Origin: Brevundimonas sp. UBA5866
GTDB lineage: Bacteria > Pseudomonadota > Alphaproteobacteria > Caulobacterales > Caulobacteraceae
Reading direction: 5' to 3'
Length of the DNA stretch: 25,247 nt
NCBI RefSeq assembly: GCF_002432125.1
Contig: NZ_DJFS01000006.1
Location: 47,229 to 72,475, forward strand
A program made the position numbers and the translations under genes. The notes below the pieces were generated by a model, which did not search any database, was not told the origin of the DNA, and was given only the letters and a program-made list of their open reading frames with translations. Below, in pieces: positions 1-8,700 of this stretch; position 1 is the stretch's first letter; each line of letters begins with the position of its first letter.

Positions 1-79
1 TGGCACAGGCTCCGAGGCTGGTGGCCAAGGCGGTTGCGAGGGCAAGGGCGGATACCTTGCCAGCCAGACGGAGGTTCAT
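1..79 (-). CDS. Lipoprotein, N-terminal fragment (runs off the window)
   Basis: Only the first 26 codons are visible. They read as a classic lipoprotein signal peptide: Lys/Arg-containing start, an Ala/Leu-rich hydrophobic core, then the lipobox L-G-A-C with the lipidated Cys at residue 25. The ATG (77-79 on the plus strand) follows an AGGAG-like ribosome site with suitable spacing. The gene lies downstream of the MFS exporter on the same strand with a 53-base gap, so it may share its transcript. An outer membrane efflux lipoprotein would fit that context, but nothing beyond the signal peptide can be seen and no product is claimed. Confidence 0.6.
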   Translation of the reverse strand, partial: MNLRLAGKVSALALATALATSLGACA

Positions 80-132
80 CGGCAGCTCCTGAATTCAGAT
101 GCTGCCGAAGTGGCCCCGTTCTGGCGGAAAGA

Positions 133-1377
133 TCAAGTTACAGGCTTGTGTGATGAATGACGGGATTTGAACAGTTTGCCCTGTTCGGCCCACAGCACCA
201 GCAACAGCGCGATGATCGACAGCACCGAGAAGCCGACCGTCAGCGGCACCGTGGTCCCGTCAAAGCTCTGGCCGATGATAAAGCCCAGAACCGCCCCGCC
301 GATGGTCGAGATAAAGCCCTGAAGCGAGGAGGCCGTGCCCGCGATCCTGCCCATAGGCTCCATCGCCATAGAGCCGAAATTACCCATCGTCAGGCCGAAG
401 CAGAACATTTTCAGTCCCTGGAGGATCGAGAACATCCAGAGCGAGTCATGGCCGGTGACGGCAATCACAGCATGAAGGGTGCTGAAGCCTATGAAGCCGA
501 TAAGGGCCGAGTGGGAAATCAGCCGTGAGCCCAGTTTCTCGACCAGGGCCGAGTTCAGCAGCGATGCGACGGCGATCCCTGCGGCGATCCCTGCAAAGAT
601 CAGGGCAAACATCTGCGGCTCGCCGAAGACGTCGAAAAAGACCTGTTGCGAGGAGTTGATAAAGGCGAACAGTGCACCCGCAATGGCCGTGATTGCCAGC
701 GTATATCCCATGCTCTGACGGTTGGTCAGCGCCTCGCCGAAGGCTTGCAGGATCGGTGAAAGCTGGATCGGGCGACGGTATTCGGGATGTAGCGTTTCGG
801 GCAGTCGCAGACCCGCCCAGATCAGGAAGGCGCTGCCCGACAGGGCGAACACCCAGAAAATCCACTGCCAGGGACCGACAAGAAGCACCAGTTGTCCCAC
901 GGTCGGCGCAATGATCGGCACGCCGAGGAAGACGAGAAAGCTGAGCGACATGACGCGCGCCATAGTGCGCCCTTCATAGCGGTCACGCACAATGGACACC
1001 GCCAGAACGCGGGTCACGGCAATCCCCATGCCCATGCCGATCCGTGACAGGATCAGCAGCTCGAAACTGTGCGAAAAGGCGGCAAGAACCGAAAAGGCCA
1101 CATAGATGCTGACACCCGTCAACAGCACAGGCTTGCGCCCGAAACGATCCGAGAGCGGGCCGTAGGCCAGCTGGGTTACGCCAAAACCCAGAAGATAGGC
1201 CGTGATGATCCACTGGCGGCTGTTTTCGTTGGCCACGCCCAGATCGGCGCCGATGGCGGGCAGGGCCGGCAGCATGGCGTCGATGGCGAGCGCGTTCAGC
1301 GCCATCATGATGGCGATCAAACAGACGAACTCGGCAAAGCCGGGGCCCTTGGGCGCATGGGTGGAGGCGTGTGTCAT
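133..1377 (-). CDS. MFS multidrug exporter, Bcr/CflA-type (DHA1)
   Basis: A 414-residue polytopic inner membrane protein, the usual length for 12-helix drug:proton antiporters. The first helix contains the D-x-M-L-P-A-L-P pattern (about residues 33-40) typical of Bcr/CflA exporters. The MFS motif A follows between helices 2 and 3 as G-P-L-S-D-R-F-G-R-K (residues 73-82). The second half has the expected further hydrophobic helices and ends in a short basic tail. Family knowledge suggests proton-driven export of drugs or small metabolites; the substrate cannot be read from sequence. The gene is divergent from the metallo-beta-lactamase-fold gene and upstream of the lipoprotein fragment. The ATG is preceded by AGCAGGGG, a close and mediocre ribosome site. 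Confidence 0.9.
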   Translation of the reverse strand: MTHASTHAPKGPGFAEFVCLIAIMMALNALAIDAMLPALPAIGADLGVANENSRQWIITAYLLGFGVTQLAYGPLSDRFGRKPVLLTGVSIYVAFSVLAAFSHSFELLILSRIGMGMGIAVTRVLAVSIVRDRYEGRTMARVMSLSFLVFLGVPIIAPTVGQLVLLVGPWQWIFWVFALSGSAFLIWAGLRLPETLHPEYRRPIQLSPILQAFGEALTNRQSMGYTLAITAIAGALFAFINSSQQVFFDVFGEPQMFALIFAGIAAGIAVASLLNSALVEKLGSRLISHSALIGFIGFSTLHAVIAVTGHDSLWMFSILQGLKMFCFGLTMGNFGSMAMEPMGRIAGTASSLQGFISTIGGAVLGFIIGQSFDGTTVPLTVGFSVLSIIALLLVLWAEQGKLFKSRHSSHKPVT

Positions 1378-1468
1378 CCCCTGCTGATGGCTATTGCCGA
1401 GGGTTCACGCAAGGGGCGATGGCGCTCTAGACCGTATTTATGTGACCGCCGGTATCAACACTCACGCC

Positions 1469-1498
1469 TTGCAATATCTATTGATGTGGATGTTAATA
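1469..1498 (+). promoter_or_regulatory. Candidate promoter immediately upstream of the MBL-fold gene
   Basis: TTGCAA (1469-1474) and TTAATA (1493-1498) are 18 bases apart in an AT-rich patch. The transcription start would fall at or next to the ATG at 1504, giving a leaderless message. This matches the absence of a ribosome site. It is assigned by eye and not verified. Confidence 0.4.
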
Positions 1499-1503
1499 TA
1501 TTT

Positions 1504-2496
1504 ATGGCGATCTGCTTCGCGCGCAAAGGCATCATTGGTTGGGCGGCGGCCCTCGGGGGCACAGTGATATTGGCGCTGGCTCTATCGGCGGCCATCACAC
1601 TGCGTCCCTCAATCCATTCATATGATCGGGCTTCAACAGGCAAAGGCGCGCAGCCTCTGTCGATCCATTACTTCGGCACATCGACGCTGGCCCTGGTGCG
1701 CGATGGTGAGGCTCTCGTCATAGACGGCTTCTTCAGCCGTCCGTCACTGGTCAAGCTTGCGCAACCGCTGCGCCCCGACACAGGCCGGATAGAGGGCGCA
1801 TTGGACGGGGCGGGCATCCAAAAGGTTTCCGCCGTTCTGGTGGGGCACAGCCACTATGACCACGCACTTGATGCCGCCTCTGTGGCGCGGACCTATGGAG
1901 GCGAGGTGTGGGGAACCTATGCGACCGCGCGCATCGCGGCAGCAGAGGGATTCCAGCACAGCCGTGTCCTGATGCCGAGCGTGCCGGAGATTGCGGGCGG
2001 CGCTGTGGTCACGCCCTTCTCCTTACGGCACTCGCCGGGCGGGCGGGCGATGGGTGATGTCGCGCGCGCCTTTACCGTACCGGCGAGGGTGGGCGACTAC
2101 CGCTTTGGCAGGGGGCTGGGATTTCACATCCATTCCGGTGACTGCCGTATCATGGTTGTTCCCAGCGCTGGCCTGCCCGAGCAGGACCTGAGTGGACTGC
2201 GGTCCGACGTGGTGTTTCTGGCGATCGGGCAGTTGGGTCTGCAGGATACGGATTACATCCGGCGTTACTGGGACAGTGTGGTGGTCGCGTCCGGTGCAAA
2301 ATGGGTTCTTCCTACCCATTGGGATGATTTCACCCGTTCCCTGGATCGGTCACTGGTGCCTCTGCCCTATGCAGTGGACCGGATCGACAAGGCGATAGCG
2401 GCTCTTTCGATGCTCGCAGGCGACGGGATCGAGATCGTCATGCCTGTATCAGGCGCTGCGATGGACCTGCCTCCCTTGCGTCAGTGTTCGGGCTGA
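1504..2496 (+). CDS. Membrane-anchored metallo-beta-lactamase-fold protein
   Basis: A 330-residue protein from ATG 1504. Residues about 10-35 form one hydrophobic helix, so the catalytic domain probably sits in the periplasm, tethered to the inner membrane. The domain shows the H-x-H-x-D-H motif (H115, H117, D119, H120), a further candidate ligand H176 and the late H272 in P-T-H-W. Where relatives have the G-D-T-G turn with the metal-bridging Asp, this protein reads P-S-A-G (S221 replaces Asp). The arrangement resembles the UlaG/NAPE-PLD-like branch of hydrolases; the substrate is unknown. The reading frame is open upstream to 1069, but that part is antisense to the MFS gene. No Shine-Dalgarno sequence precedes 1504. 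The 3' end overlaps the convergent padR gene by 16 bases. Confidence 0.8.
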   Translation: MAICFARKGIIGWAAALGGTVILALALSAAITLRPSIHSYDRASTGKGAQPLSIHYFGTSTLALVRDGEALVIDGFFSRPSLVKLAQPLRPDTGRIEGALDGAGIQKVSAVLVGHSHYDHALDAASVARTYGGEVWGTYATARIAAAEGFQHSRVLMPSVPEIAGGAVVTPFSLRHSPGGRAMGDVARAFTVPARVGDYRFGRGLGFHIHSGDCRIMVVPSAGLPEQDLSGLRSDVVFLAIGQLGLQDTDYIRRYWDSVVVASGAKWVLPTHWDDFTRSLDRSLVPLPYAVDRIDKAIAALSMLAGDGIEIVMPVSGAAMDLPPLRQCSG

Positions 2497-3029
2497 TCCA
2501 GCAGGGCCAAAGCTTCTTCCAAGGTTTCGACCCAGCCCTGTTCGTGGCGCATGCCCGCCTTGAGGATCATGTGGCGTAGTTGGCTGGCGCGGCTGTCCAA
2601 GCCTTTGGCCACATCGCGTTTCTCGAACTGTCGAAATTGCTCCAGCTTGGCGCGGTGCTGGTCCAGGCGGGTCTGCATGCGGGCGCGAAGGGCGCGGGCC
2701 CCGTCGCCGCTGTTCAGGACCGCCTCGGCTCTCAGCTTCACCATCAGCGTATCGCGCAGGGGCGGCACCGGCTCTTCCTCGCCCAGCCAGCTTTCCAACA
2801 GGGCGCGGCCCTTGGGCAGGACGTGATAGTTGCGCTTGCGGCCCCGCGCCTCGGCTTCGGCCTCCGAGGCGATCAGTCCCTCGGCCTCAAGCTTGGCCAG
2901 TTCACGGTAGATCTGCTGGTGGGTGGCCTGCCAGAAATGGCCGATGGATTTGTCGAACCGCTTGGCCAATTCCAGCCCGGAGCCGGGGGATTCGATCAGG
3001 GCGGTCAGCAGGGCGTGTGGCAGGGACAT
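2481..3029 (-). CDS. PadR-family transcriptional regulator
   Basis: A 182-residue regulator. The N-terminal half is the PadR winged helix: S-G-L-E-L-A-K-R-F-D, then the H-F-W-Q-A-T-H-Q-Q-I-Y-R-E-L stretch and the L-E-A-E-G-L-I wing region ending around residue 75. The C-terminal half is rich in charged helices, as in the longer PadR proteins where it forms the dimer. The start at 3029 is chosen because the winged helix begins right after it; the open frame extends to 4178 only as the antisense of the fadH-like gene. It is divergent from that gene, and the palindrome between them is the likely operator, implying autoregulation and repression of the reductase operon. PadR proteins usually respond to small aromatic or lipophilic ligands; the ligand here is unknown. 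Confidence 0.92.
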   Translation of the reverse strand: MSLPHALLTALIESPGSGLELAKRFDKSIGHFWQATHQQIYRELAKLEAEGLIASEAEAEARGRKRNYHVLPKGRALLESWLGEEEPVPPLRDTLMVKLRAEAVLNSGDGARALRARMQTRLDQHRAKLEQFRQFEKRDVAKGLDSRASQLRHMILKAGMRHEQGWVETLEEALALLDQPEH

Positions 3030-3061
3030 GGGATGACTAAACCGTGTTTCAGGATAAATCA

Positions 3062-3094
3062 CAAATGTTTTGCAACCCGTTGCAAAAACATTTG
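3062..3094. promoter_or_regulatory. 33-bp palindromic operator between padR-like and fadH-like genes
   Basis: CAAATGTTTTGCAA at 3062-3075 and TTGCAAAAACATTTG at 3080-3094 are inverted copies separated by CCCG, with only one extra A in the right arm. The outer part contains the ATGT/ACAT pair typical of PadR sites. The inner part contains two TTGCAA words. It sits in the 111-base gap between the divergent genes, so it is the obvious binding site for the PadR protein. Confidence 0.75.
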
Positions 3095-3110
3095 GTCGGT
3101 GTTCTAGATA
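3080..3110 (+). promoter_or_regulatory. Candidate promoter of the fadH-like operon
   Basis: TTGCAA (3080-3085) lies 17 bases before TCTAGA, or 19 before TAGATA (to 3110). The -35 element is part of the right arm of the palindrome, so a bound repressor would block RNA polymerase. Assigned by eye only. Confidence 0.4.
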
Positions 3111-3128
3111 GGGTTGAAAGTCCGTACT

Positions 3129-3133
3129 GGAGG
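3129..3133 (+). promoter_or_regulatory. Ribosome binding site deciding the fadH-like start
   Basis: GGAGG lies 1 base before the ATG at 3135 but 7 bases before the ATG at 3141. Normal spacing selects 3141, which also gives the N-terminus best matching E. coli FadH (short lead, then P-L-D-L-G-F-T-T-L-K-N-R). Confidence 0.75.
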
Positions 3134-3140
3134 CATGGAA

Positions 3141-5156
3141 ATGACCCATTATCCGCATCTGAACAGCCCGCTCGATCTGGGCTTCACCACGCTGAAAAAC
3201 CGCGTGCTGATGGGGTCCATGCACGTCGGGCTGGAGGAAGCGCCCAACGGCTTCAACCGCATGGCGGCCTTCTATGCCGAGCGGGCGCGCGGGGGCGTCG
3301 CCCTGATTGTCACGGGCGGCATCGCGCCCAATGCCCGCGCCGCGCCGTGGCCGGGGGCCTCCAAGATGACGACTGAGGAAGAGTCCGACCACCATAAGGT
3401 GGTGACCCAGGCCGTGCACGATGCGGGCGGCAAGATCGCCATGCAGATCCTGCACTTTGGCCGCTATGCCTATTCGTCGGAACTGGTCGGCCCTTCGCCG
3501 ATCAAGGCCCCGATCAACCCCTTCGTGCCGCACCCGCTGTCGGGCGAAGAGATCGAGGAAACCATCGCCGATTTCGCCAATGCCGCGCGTCTGGCCCAGC
3601 GTGCGGGCTATGACGGCGTCGAAATCATGGGCTCCGAAGGTTACCTCATCAACGAGTTCATCGCCGAGCGCACCAACCAGCGCGACGACGAATGGGGCGG
3701 CTCCTACAAGAACCGCATCCGCTTCCCCGTCGAGATCGTGCGCCGCGTCCGCGAGACGGTGGGGCCCAACTTCATCATCATCTATCGCCTGTCGATGCTG
3801 GATCTGGTCGAGGGCGGCTCGACGCTGGACGAGGTGATCCAGCTGGCCCAGGCCATCGAAAAGGCCGGCGCCACCATCATCAATACCGGCATCGGCTGGC
3901 ACGAGGCCCGCATCCCCACCATCGCCACCAAGGTGCCGCGCGCGGCCTTTGCGTGGGTGACCAAGAATGTGATGGGCAAGGTCGGCATTCCGCTGATCGC
4001 CACCAACCGCATCAATACGCCGGAAATCGCCGAACAGGTTCTGGCCGAAGGCAATGCGGACATGGTGTCGATGGCCCGCCCGTTCCTGGCCGACGCCGAG
4101 TTCGTCAAGAAGGCCGCCGAAGGGCGTGCCGACGACATCAATACCTGCATCGGCTGCAATCAGGCGTGTCTGGATCACACCTTCAGCATGCAGATCACCT
4201 CATGTCTGGTGAACCCGCGCGCCTGCCACGAGACGGAAATCATCATCGAGCCGACCGAGGCCAAAAAGACCATCGCGGTGGTCGGTGCCGGACCTGCGGG
4301 CCTCGCCTTCGCCACCACGGCGGCCGAGCGCGGTCACGCCGTCACCCTGTTCGACGCTGACGACAAGATCGGCGGCCAGTTCAACATCGCCAAACAGGTG
4401 CCGGGCAAGGAAGAGTTCTACGAGACCCTGCGCTATTTCGACCGCCGTCTGGAGCAGACGGGCGTGAGCGTGAAACTGAACACCCGCGTCAGCGCCGATG
4501 ATCTGACAGGCTTTGACGAAGTGGTACTGGCCACGGGCATCGCGCCGCGCCGCCCCGACATCGAAGGCGTCAACGGTCCGAACGTGCTCGGCTATCTGGA
4601 TGTACTGCGCGACAAGAAGCCGGTGGGCGAAAAGGTCGCCATTATCGGTGCGGGCGGCATCGGTTTCGACGTGGCCGAATATCTGGTCCACGAAGGCACC
4701 AGCCCGTCGCAGGATATCGAACTGTTCACCCGCGAATGGGGCGTGGACCGTACCTATACGAACGCGGGCGGTCTGAAGGCACCGCAACCGCACCCCGCCG
4801 CGCGTCAGGTGACCCTGCTTCAACGCAAGACCACCAAGGTCGGCGCGAACCTTGGCAAGACCACCGGCTGGATCCACCGCGCGGGCCTGGTGGCCAAGGG
4901 CGTGCAGATGATTCCGGGCTGCACCTATGAGCGCATCGACGATCAGGGTGTGCACATCAGCATCGACGGACAGCCGCAACTGATCGAAGCCGACACGGTC
5001 ATCATCTGTGCGGGGCAGGAATCCGAGCGTTCGCTGCACGCGGCCCTGAAGGACAAGGGCGCATCGGTCCATCTGATCGGCGGGGCCGACGTTGCCGCCG
5101 AACTGGATGCCAAGCGCGCCATCAAGCAGGGCACGGTTCTGGCCGCAGCAATCTAA
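3141..5156 (+). CDS. fadH: NADPH-dependent 2,4-dienoyl-CoA reductase, FadH type
   Basis: A 671-residue iron-sulfur flavoprotein, essentially the length of E. coli FadH (672). Residues 1 to about 330 form the FMN-binding Old Yellow Enzyme barrel, with Y168 and H254 matching the E. coli catalytic Tyr166 and His252. The 4Fe-4S ligands are C336, C339, C343 and C355 (C-x2-C-x3-C-x11-C). A first dinucleotide fold, V-G-A-G-P-A-G-L at about 381, binds FAD; a second, I-G-A-G-G-I-G-F further on, binds NADPH. The family reduces 2,4-dienoyl-CoA in beta-oxidation of unsaturated fatty acids, in the cytoplasm; paralogs reduce other enoates. Control by the divergent PadR protein is unusual for a housekeeping fadH and may point to induction by a lipophilic compound. 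The SnoaL-like gene follows after 12 bases. Confidence 0.92.
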   Translation: MTHYPHLNSPLDLGFTTLKNRVLMGSMHVGLEEAPNGFNRMAAFYAERARGGVALIVTGGIAPNARAAPWPGASKMTTEEESDHHKVVTQAVHDAGGKIAMQILHFGRYAYSSELVGPSPIKAPINPFVPHPLSGEEIEETIADFANAARLAQRAGYDGVEIMGSEGYLINEFIAERTNQRDDEWGGSYKNRIRFPVEIVRRVRETVGPNFIIIYRLSMLDLVEGGSTLDEVIQLAQAIEKAGATIINTGIGWHEARIPTIATKVPRAAFAWVTKNVMGKVGIPLIATNRINTPEIAEQVLAEGNADMVSMARPFLADAEFVKKAAEGRADDINTCIGCNQACLDHTFSMQITSCLVNPRACHETEIIIEPTEAKKTIAVVGAGPAGLAFATTAAERGHAVTLFDADDKIGGQFNIAKQVPGKEEFYETLRYFDRRLEQTGVSVKLNTRVSADDLTGFDEVVLATGIAPRRPDIEGVNGPNVLGYLDVLRDKKPVGEKVAIIGAGGIGFDVAEYLVHEGTSPSQDIELFTREWGVDRTYTNAGGLKAPQPHPAARQVTLLQRKTTKVGANLGKTTGWIHRAGLVAKGVQMIPGCTYERIDDQGVHISIDGQPQLIEADTVIICAGQESERSLHAALKDKGASVHLIGGADVAAELDAKRAIKQGTVLAAAI

Positions 5157-5168
5157 GGGGAGAAGACC

Positions 5169-5606
5169 ATGCTGAGCACCGAGACAAAACTGGATCCCAG
5201 GGTGATTGAGACGCTGGAGCGCTGGCACCGCGTCGTGGCCAACAAGGACATGGGGACGTTGGCCGAGATTGTGCATCCGGACGCCGTTTTCCGCTCGCCG
5301 ATGGCCTTCAAGGGCTATGAGAGTGCGGCGGCAGTTGTTCTGGTGCTCAGCAATGTCATCGAAGTGTTCGAGGACTTTACCTATCACCGCAGCTTCGCGG
5401 GGGCCGATGGCTTGAGCGTCGTTCTGGAGTTCTCGGCCAAGGTCGGTGACAGGTCGCTCAAAGGCATCGACATGATCCAGTTCGACGAGAACGGCCTGAT
5501 CACCGACTTCGAGGTGATGGTGCGTCCGTTCAACGGTCTACAGGCGCTTGGTGCCGCAATGGGAGCACGCCTTGGGCACCTGCTTCCAGCCTATAAAGGC
5601 AGCTGA
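5169..5606 (+). CDS. NTF2/SnoaL-like small protein
   Basis: A 145-residue protein with the NTF2-like pattern: an N-terminal helix with R-W-H (about residues 18-20), then H-P-D-A-V-F-R-S-P-M, a G-Y-E motif, and a C-terminal sheet ending D-E-N-G-L-I-T-D-F-E-V-M-V-R-P. This cone-shaped fold includes steroid isomerases, polyketide cyclases, limonene epoxide hydrolases and pure ligand binders, so the reaction cannot be named. It starts 12 bases after the FadH-like stop with an AGGGGAG ribosome site, clearly the second gene of that operon. It may act on, or hold, the substrate or product of the reductase. Confidence 0.85.
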   Translation: MLSTETKLDPRVIETLERWHRVVANKDMGTLAEIVHPDAVFRSPMAFKGYESAAAVVLVLSNVIEVFEDFTYHRSFAGADGLSVVLEFSAKVGDRSLKGIDMIQFDENGLITDFEVMVRPFNGLQALGAAMGARLGHLLPAYKGS

Positions 5607-5713
5607 CTTTTACAGCTGTGGCGGGAATGTGTTAACGCGATATATACCATAAATCTAAGTTTAATCAGGGTATTGCGGGTATCTACTAAGTAATCCTACG
5701 CAGAAACATATCG

Positions 5714-5727
5714 ACGTTATGTAACGT
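5714..5727. promoter_or_regulatory. Perfect 14-bp palindrome upstream of the adhesin gene
   Basis: ACGTTA-TG-TAACGT lies 50 bases before the adhesin start codon, in the 170-base gap after the SnoaL-like gene, and is followed by a short run of T. It could be an operator or part of the 5' leader. The rest of this gap is AT-rich and shows no promoter I would defend. Confidence 0.35.
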
Positions 5728-5776
5728 TTTTGGGGGCAACCGTTCGCTTGTTTGCGTCGCAATCCGGAGCACCCCC

Positions 5777-8700
5777 ATGCCCAACGCTACCACAACCCAC
5801 TACGCCCTTCTCGCGAAGCTTGTCCCGCCTGGCCTGTCGGCATCGGCGAGCCCAGCCATCAATGCCAATGGCCTGATCGATGCCGCGGGAGCAGAAAGAA
5901 TTTTTCTGCGTGAATACGCGGGCAATGTGTCGGGGATGCTTCGGCAGGGTGCCGATCTGTTGGTTTTTGGACCTAACGGAGAAGTCCTGACCATCCAGAA
6001 TTTCTATGAGGGTGCCGCACCCAAGAAACTTCTGCTGCTGGATGGCAATGGTGGCATGGTCGTCATGGAAACGACCGCGACCAGCGACGGGCCGATGGCG
6101 CTGTACTCGACCCCGTCAAATGAACCGATTCCCTTTGATACCCTGACGGACGGCGAGGGTGCAGATGCCTTCGTCGCGGGCAGTGGCGCAGCCATGCTGT
6201 TTGGCGCTGCAATGGTCGGGGGCCTGGCTGCGGCCTTCTCCTCGTCAGGCGGTTCGCCTAGCTTCCCCGATGAACCGCCTCCGCCGAACATCCCCATCGA
6301 CACGACGCTGCTGGCCCCGCCTATAGGGCTGCAATTTTCGGCTGATGGTTCCATCCTGACGGGTCGGGCCGCAGCCGGTTCGACCATAAATGTGCGCAAT
6401 ACGCAGGGTGTCGTGATCGGTACCGCTGTCACAGGTGCCGATGGCACGTTTAGCGTCACGCTCAGCCCGCCGCTTCAGAACGGCGAACGTGTGAGTGTTA
6501 CCGCGACGGATGCGGCCAACAATACCTCGTCCCCTTCCGTGGCCTTTGCGCCAGACATTACCCCGCCAGCAGCGGCCACCGATGTGTCCGTCAGCGCGGA
6601 CGGTACGACCGTAACAGGCAAGGGTGAGCCCGATGCCAGGGTCACGATCAAGGATGCTGACGGCAATACCATCGGTGAGGGCGTTGTCGGAGAAGACGGT
6701 AATTTCTCCGTCACCCTCAATCCCGCACAGACGAACGGCCAGACGATTTCGGTCGTGCTGAGCGACGCGGCGAACAATAGCTCTCCACCGACACCGGCGA
6801 CCGCTCCGGATATTACTGCGCCCGACGCGCCGACCGATCTGGCCGTCAATGCTGACGGTACCGTTCTGACAGGCCGCGGCGAAGCGGGTGCCACCGTTAC
6901 GGTCCGTGATGCCGATGGCAATGCGGTGGGACAGGGCACAGTCGCTGCGGACGGCACCTTTAGCGTGCCACTGTCACCCGCACAGACCGACGGGCGTGTT
7001 CTCAGTGCCACCCAGACGGACGCGGCCAACAACACCTCGGCCCCGGCCAGTGTGCGTGCGCCCGATCCGAATGACACCACCCATCCAGGCGACAATGGCG
7101 AAGTGCCCGTCCTGGCCATCCCCGAGGCCGAGGGTGGCGTAACCGATCAGGAAGCGGCCGACGGTATCCAGGTCCGGGTGACACTAACATCGGGCACTCA
7201 GGCCGGTGATACGGTGATCCTTACCATCGCCGGTGGTGCGGTAACCCGCTATACCCTGACAGCTGCCGATATCGCCGCAGGTACGGTCGAGATCACCATT
7301 CCGGCCGGTTCCAGCGGCAGCTATTCTGTCACGGCGATCATCAGCGATGGCCGCGGCAACGACACCAACCCCTCTGCACCGGTCAGCTACTCGATCCTTC
7401 CGCCCGGTGTGACGACAGCCGTGTCTGTAGATGCCATTGCCACCGATGATGTGGTGAACATCGTCGAATCCCAATCCAACGTCACCATCACGGGTCAGGT
7501 CGCAGGACAGTTCGCGGCCGGTGATGTGGTCCAGATCACCATCGGTGCAGCCGTCATCAGCGGTACTGTCGGCGCGGATGGACGTTTTGCCGTGTCGGTG
7601 CCCGGATCGCTTCTAACCGGCGGCACGGTGTCGGTGCTGGTCAAGGCGACGACTGCGGATGGCGTTAAGGACTTCACCGCAAGCCGTGACTACACCGCCG
7701 ATCTGCAAGCGCCGCAAACACCGACCCTGACGGTTCCGGCCGCAGCGGACGGTGTGGTCAGCGATACCGAACTGGCTGCGGGCCTGACCGCCGAGGTCGG
7801 CCTGCCTGCGGATTCCGTCGCGGGTGAAAAGGTTATTGTGACCCTGAGCATTGGCGGCAGCAGCACCGTGTTCGAGCATGTGATCACCGCTGCCGATATC
7901 ACGGCGGGCAAGGTTGTGTTTGCGCTGGGCACCACCCTTGCCGACGGCAACTATCGTATCGAGGCAAGGATTGTCGATCCTGCGGGCAATTCCTCCGCGC
8001 CCTCGGCTCCGGTGCTGTTCGAGATCGATGCTGTCCAGCTTGATGCCGGCACCAGCAATACCGGTGTCAGCGAGGCTGATCCGGCTGTGGTGGGTACCGG
8101 TACAGTCAACCTGACGGATGTAACGGGTTCGGCAACCTTTGCCCTGTCCGGGCCGTCATCAGTATTCACTTCCAAGGGCGAGCCGATTATCTGGACGGTT
8201 GACGCCAATGGCGTGCTGGAAGGCAAGGCGGGCGGGCGACTGGTGATCACGGCCTCCATTGCTGCGGACGGTTCCTATCAGGTCCGCATCCTTGACGGTA
8301 TCGACCATGCCGCAGGCAGCGATTCCCTTGTCATCCCCCTTACCGTCACAGCGACAGACCAGGCCGGCTCGGCCTCCGGTGCGATCAATGTGACCGTCAC
8401 CGACGGTGCGCCCGTCATGGCGGGTGCGGCAACCCTGACGCCGGTCGCGCCGGGCGTCAGTGTCGGCACCCTGGTGACCAGCATGGGTCTGGATGGCGGC
8501 TATATGCAGTCCATCCAGGTCGATGGCATGACCTTTACCTCCAACGCGGCAGGTCAGGTCACGGCCTCGGGGACCTCATCGACCGTCCTGTCCTATTCGA
8601 TCTCCGGTTCGGTTATCACCCTCACCACCATCCGTGGCGAGACGGTCGAGATCGATGCGCGTACCGGCAACTACAAGGTGGCCGTGACAGGGGTCGGTGC

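Noticed and set aside
1069..1503. Upstream extension of the MBL-fold frame
   Set aside because: Overlaps the MFS gene in antisense; residues are His/Arg/Gly-rich and unlike the family.
3030..4178. N-terminal extension of the padR frame to 565 residues
   Set aside because: It is the antisense of the fadH-like gene, His/Asp/Gly-rich, and passes through the operator; the winged helix starts at 3029.
4200..5387. 395-residue open frame on the minus strand
   Set aside because: Antisense to the fadH-like and SnoaL-like genes, with composition typical of an antisense frame in GC-rich DNA.
5600..5618. CAGCTG inverted pair as terminator of the SnoaL-like gene
   Set aside because: Only a 6-bp stem, overlapping the stop codon and without a T-run; too weak to list as a feature.
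5632..5664. CtrA-like TTAA pair upstream of the adhesin
   Set aside because: The two TTAA words are about 25 bases apart, not the 7 required by the CtrA consensus.
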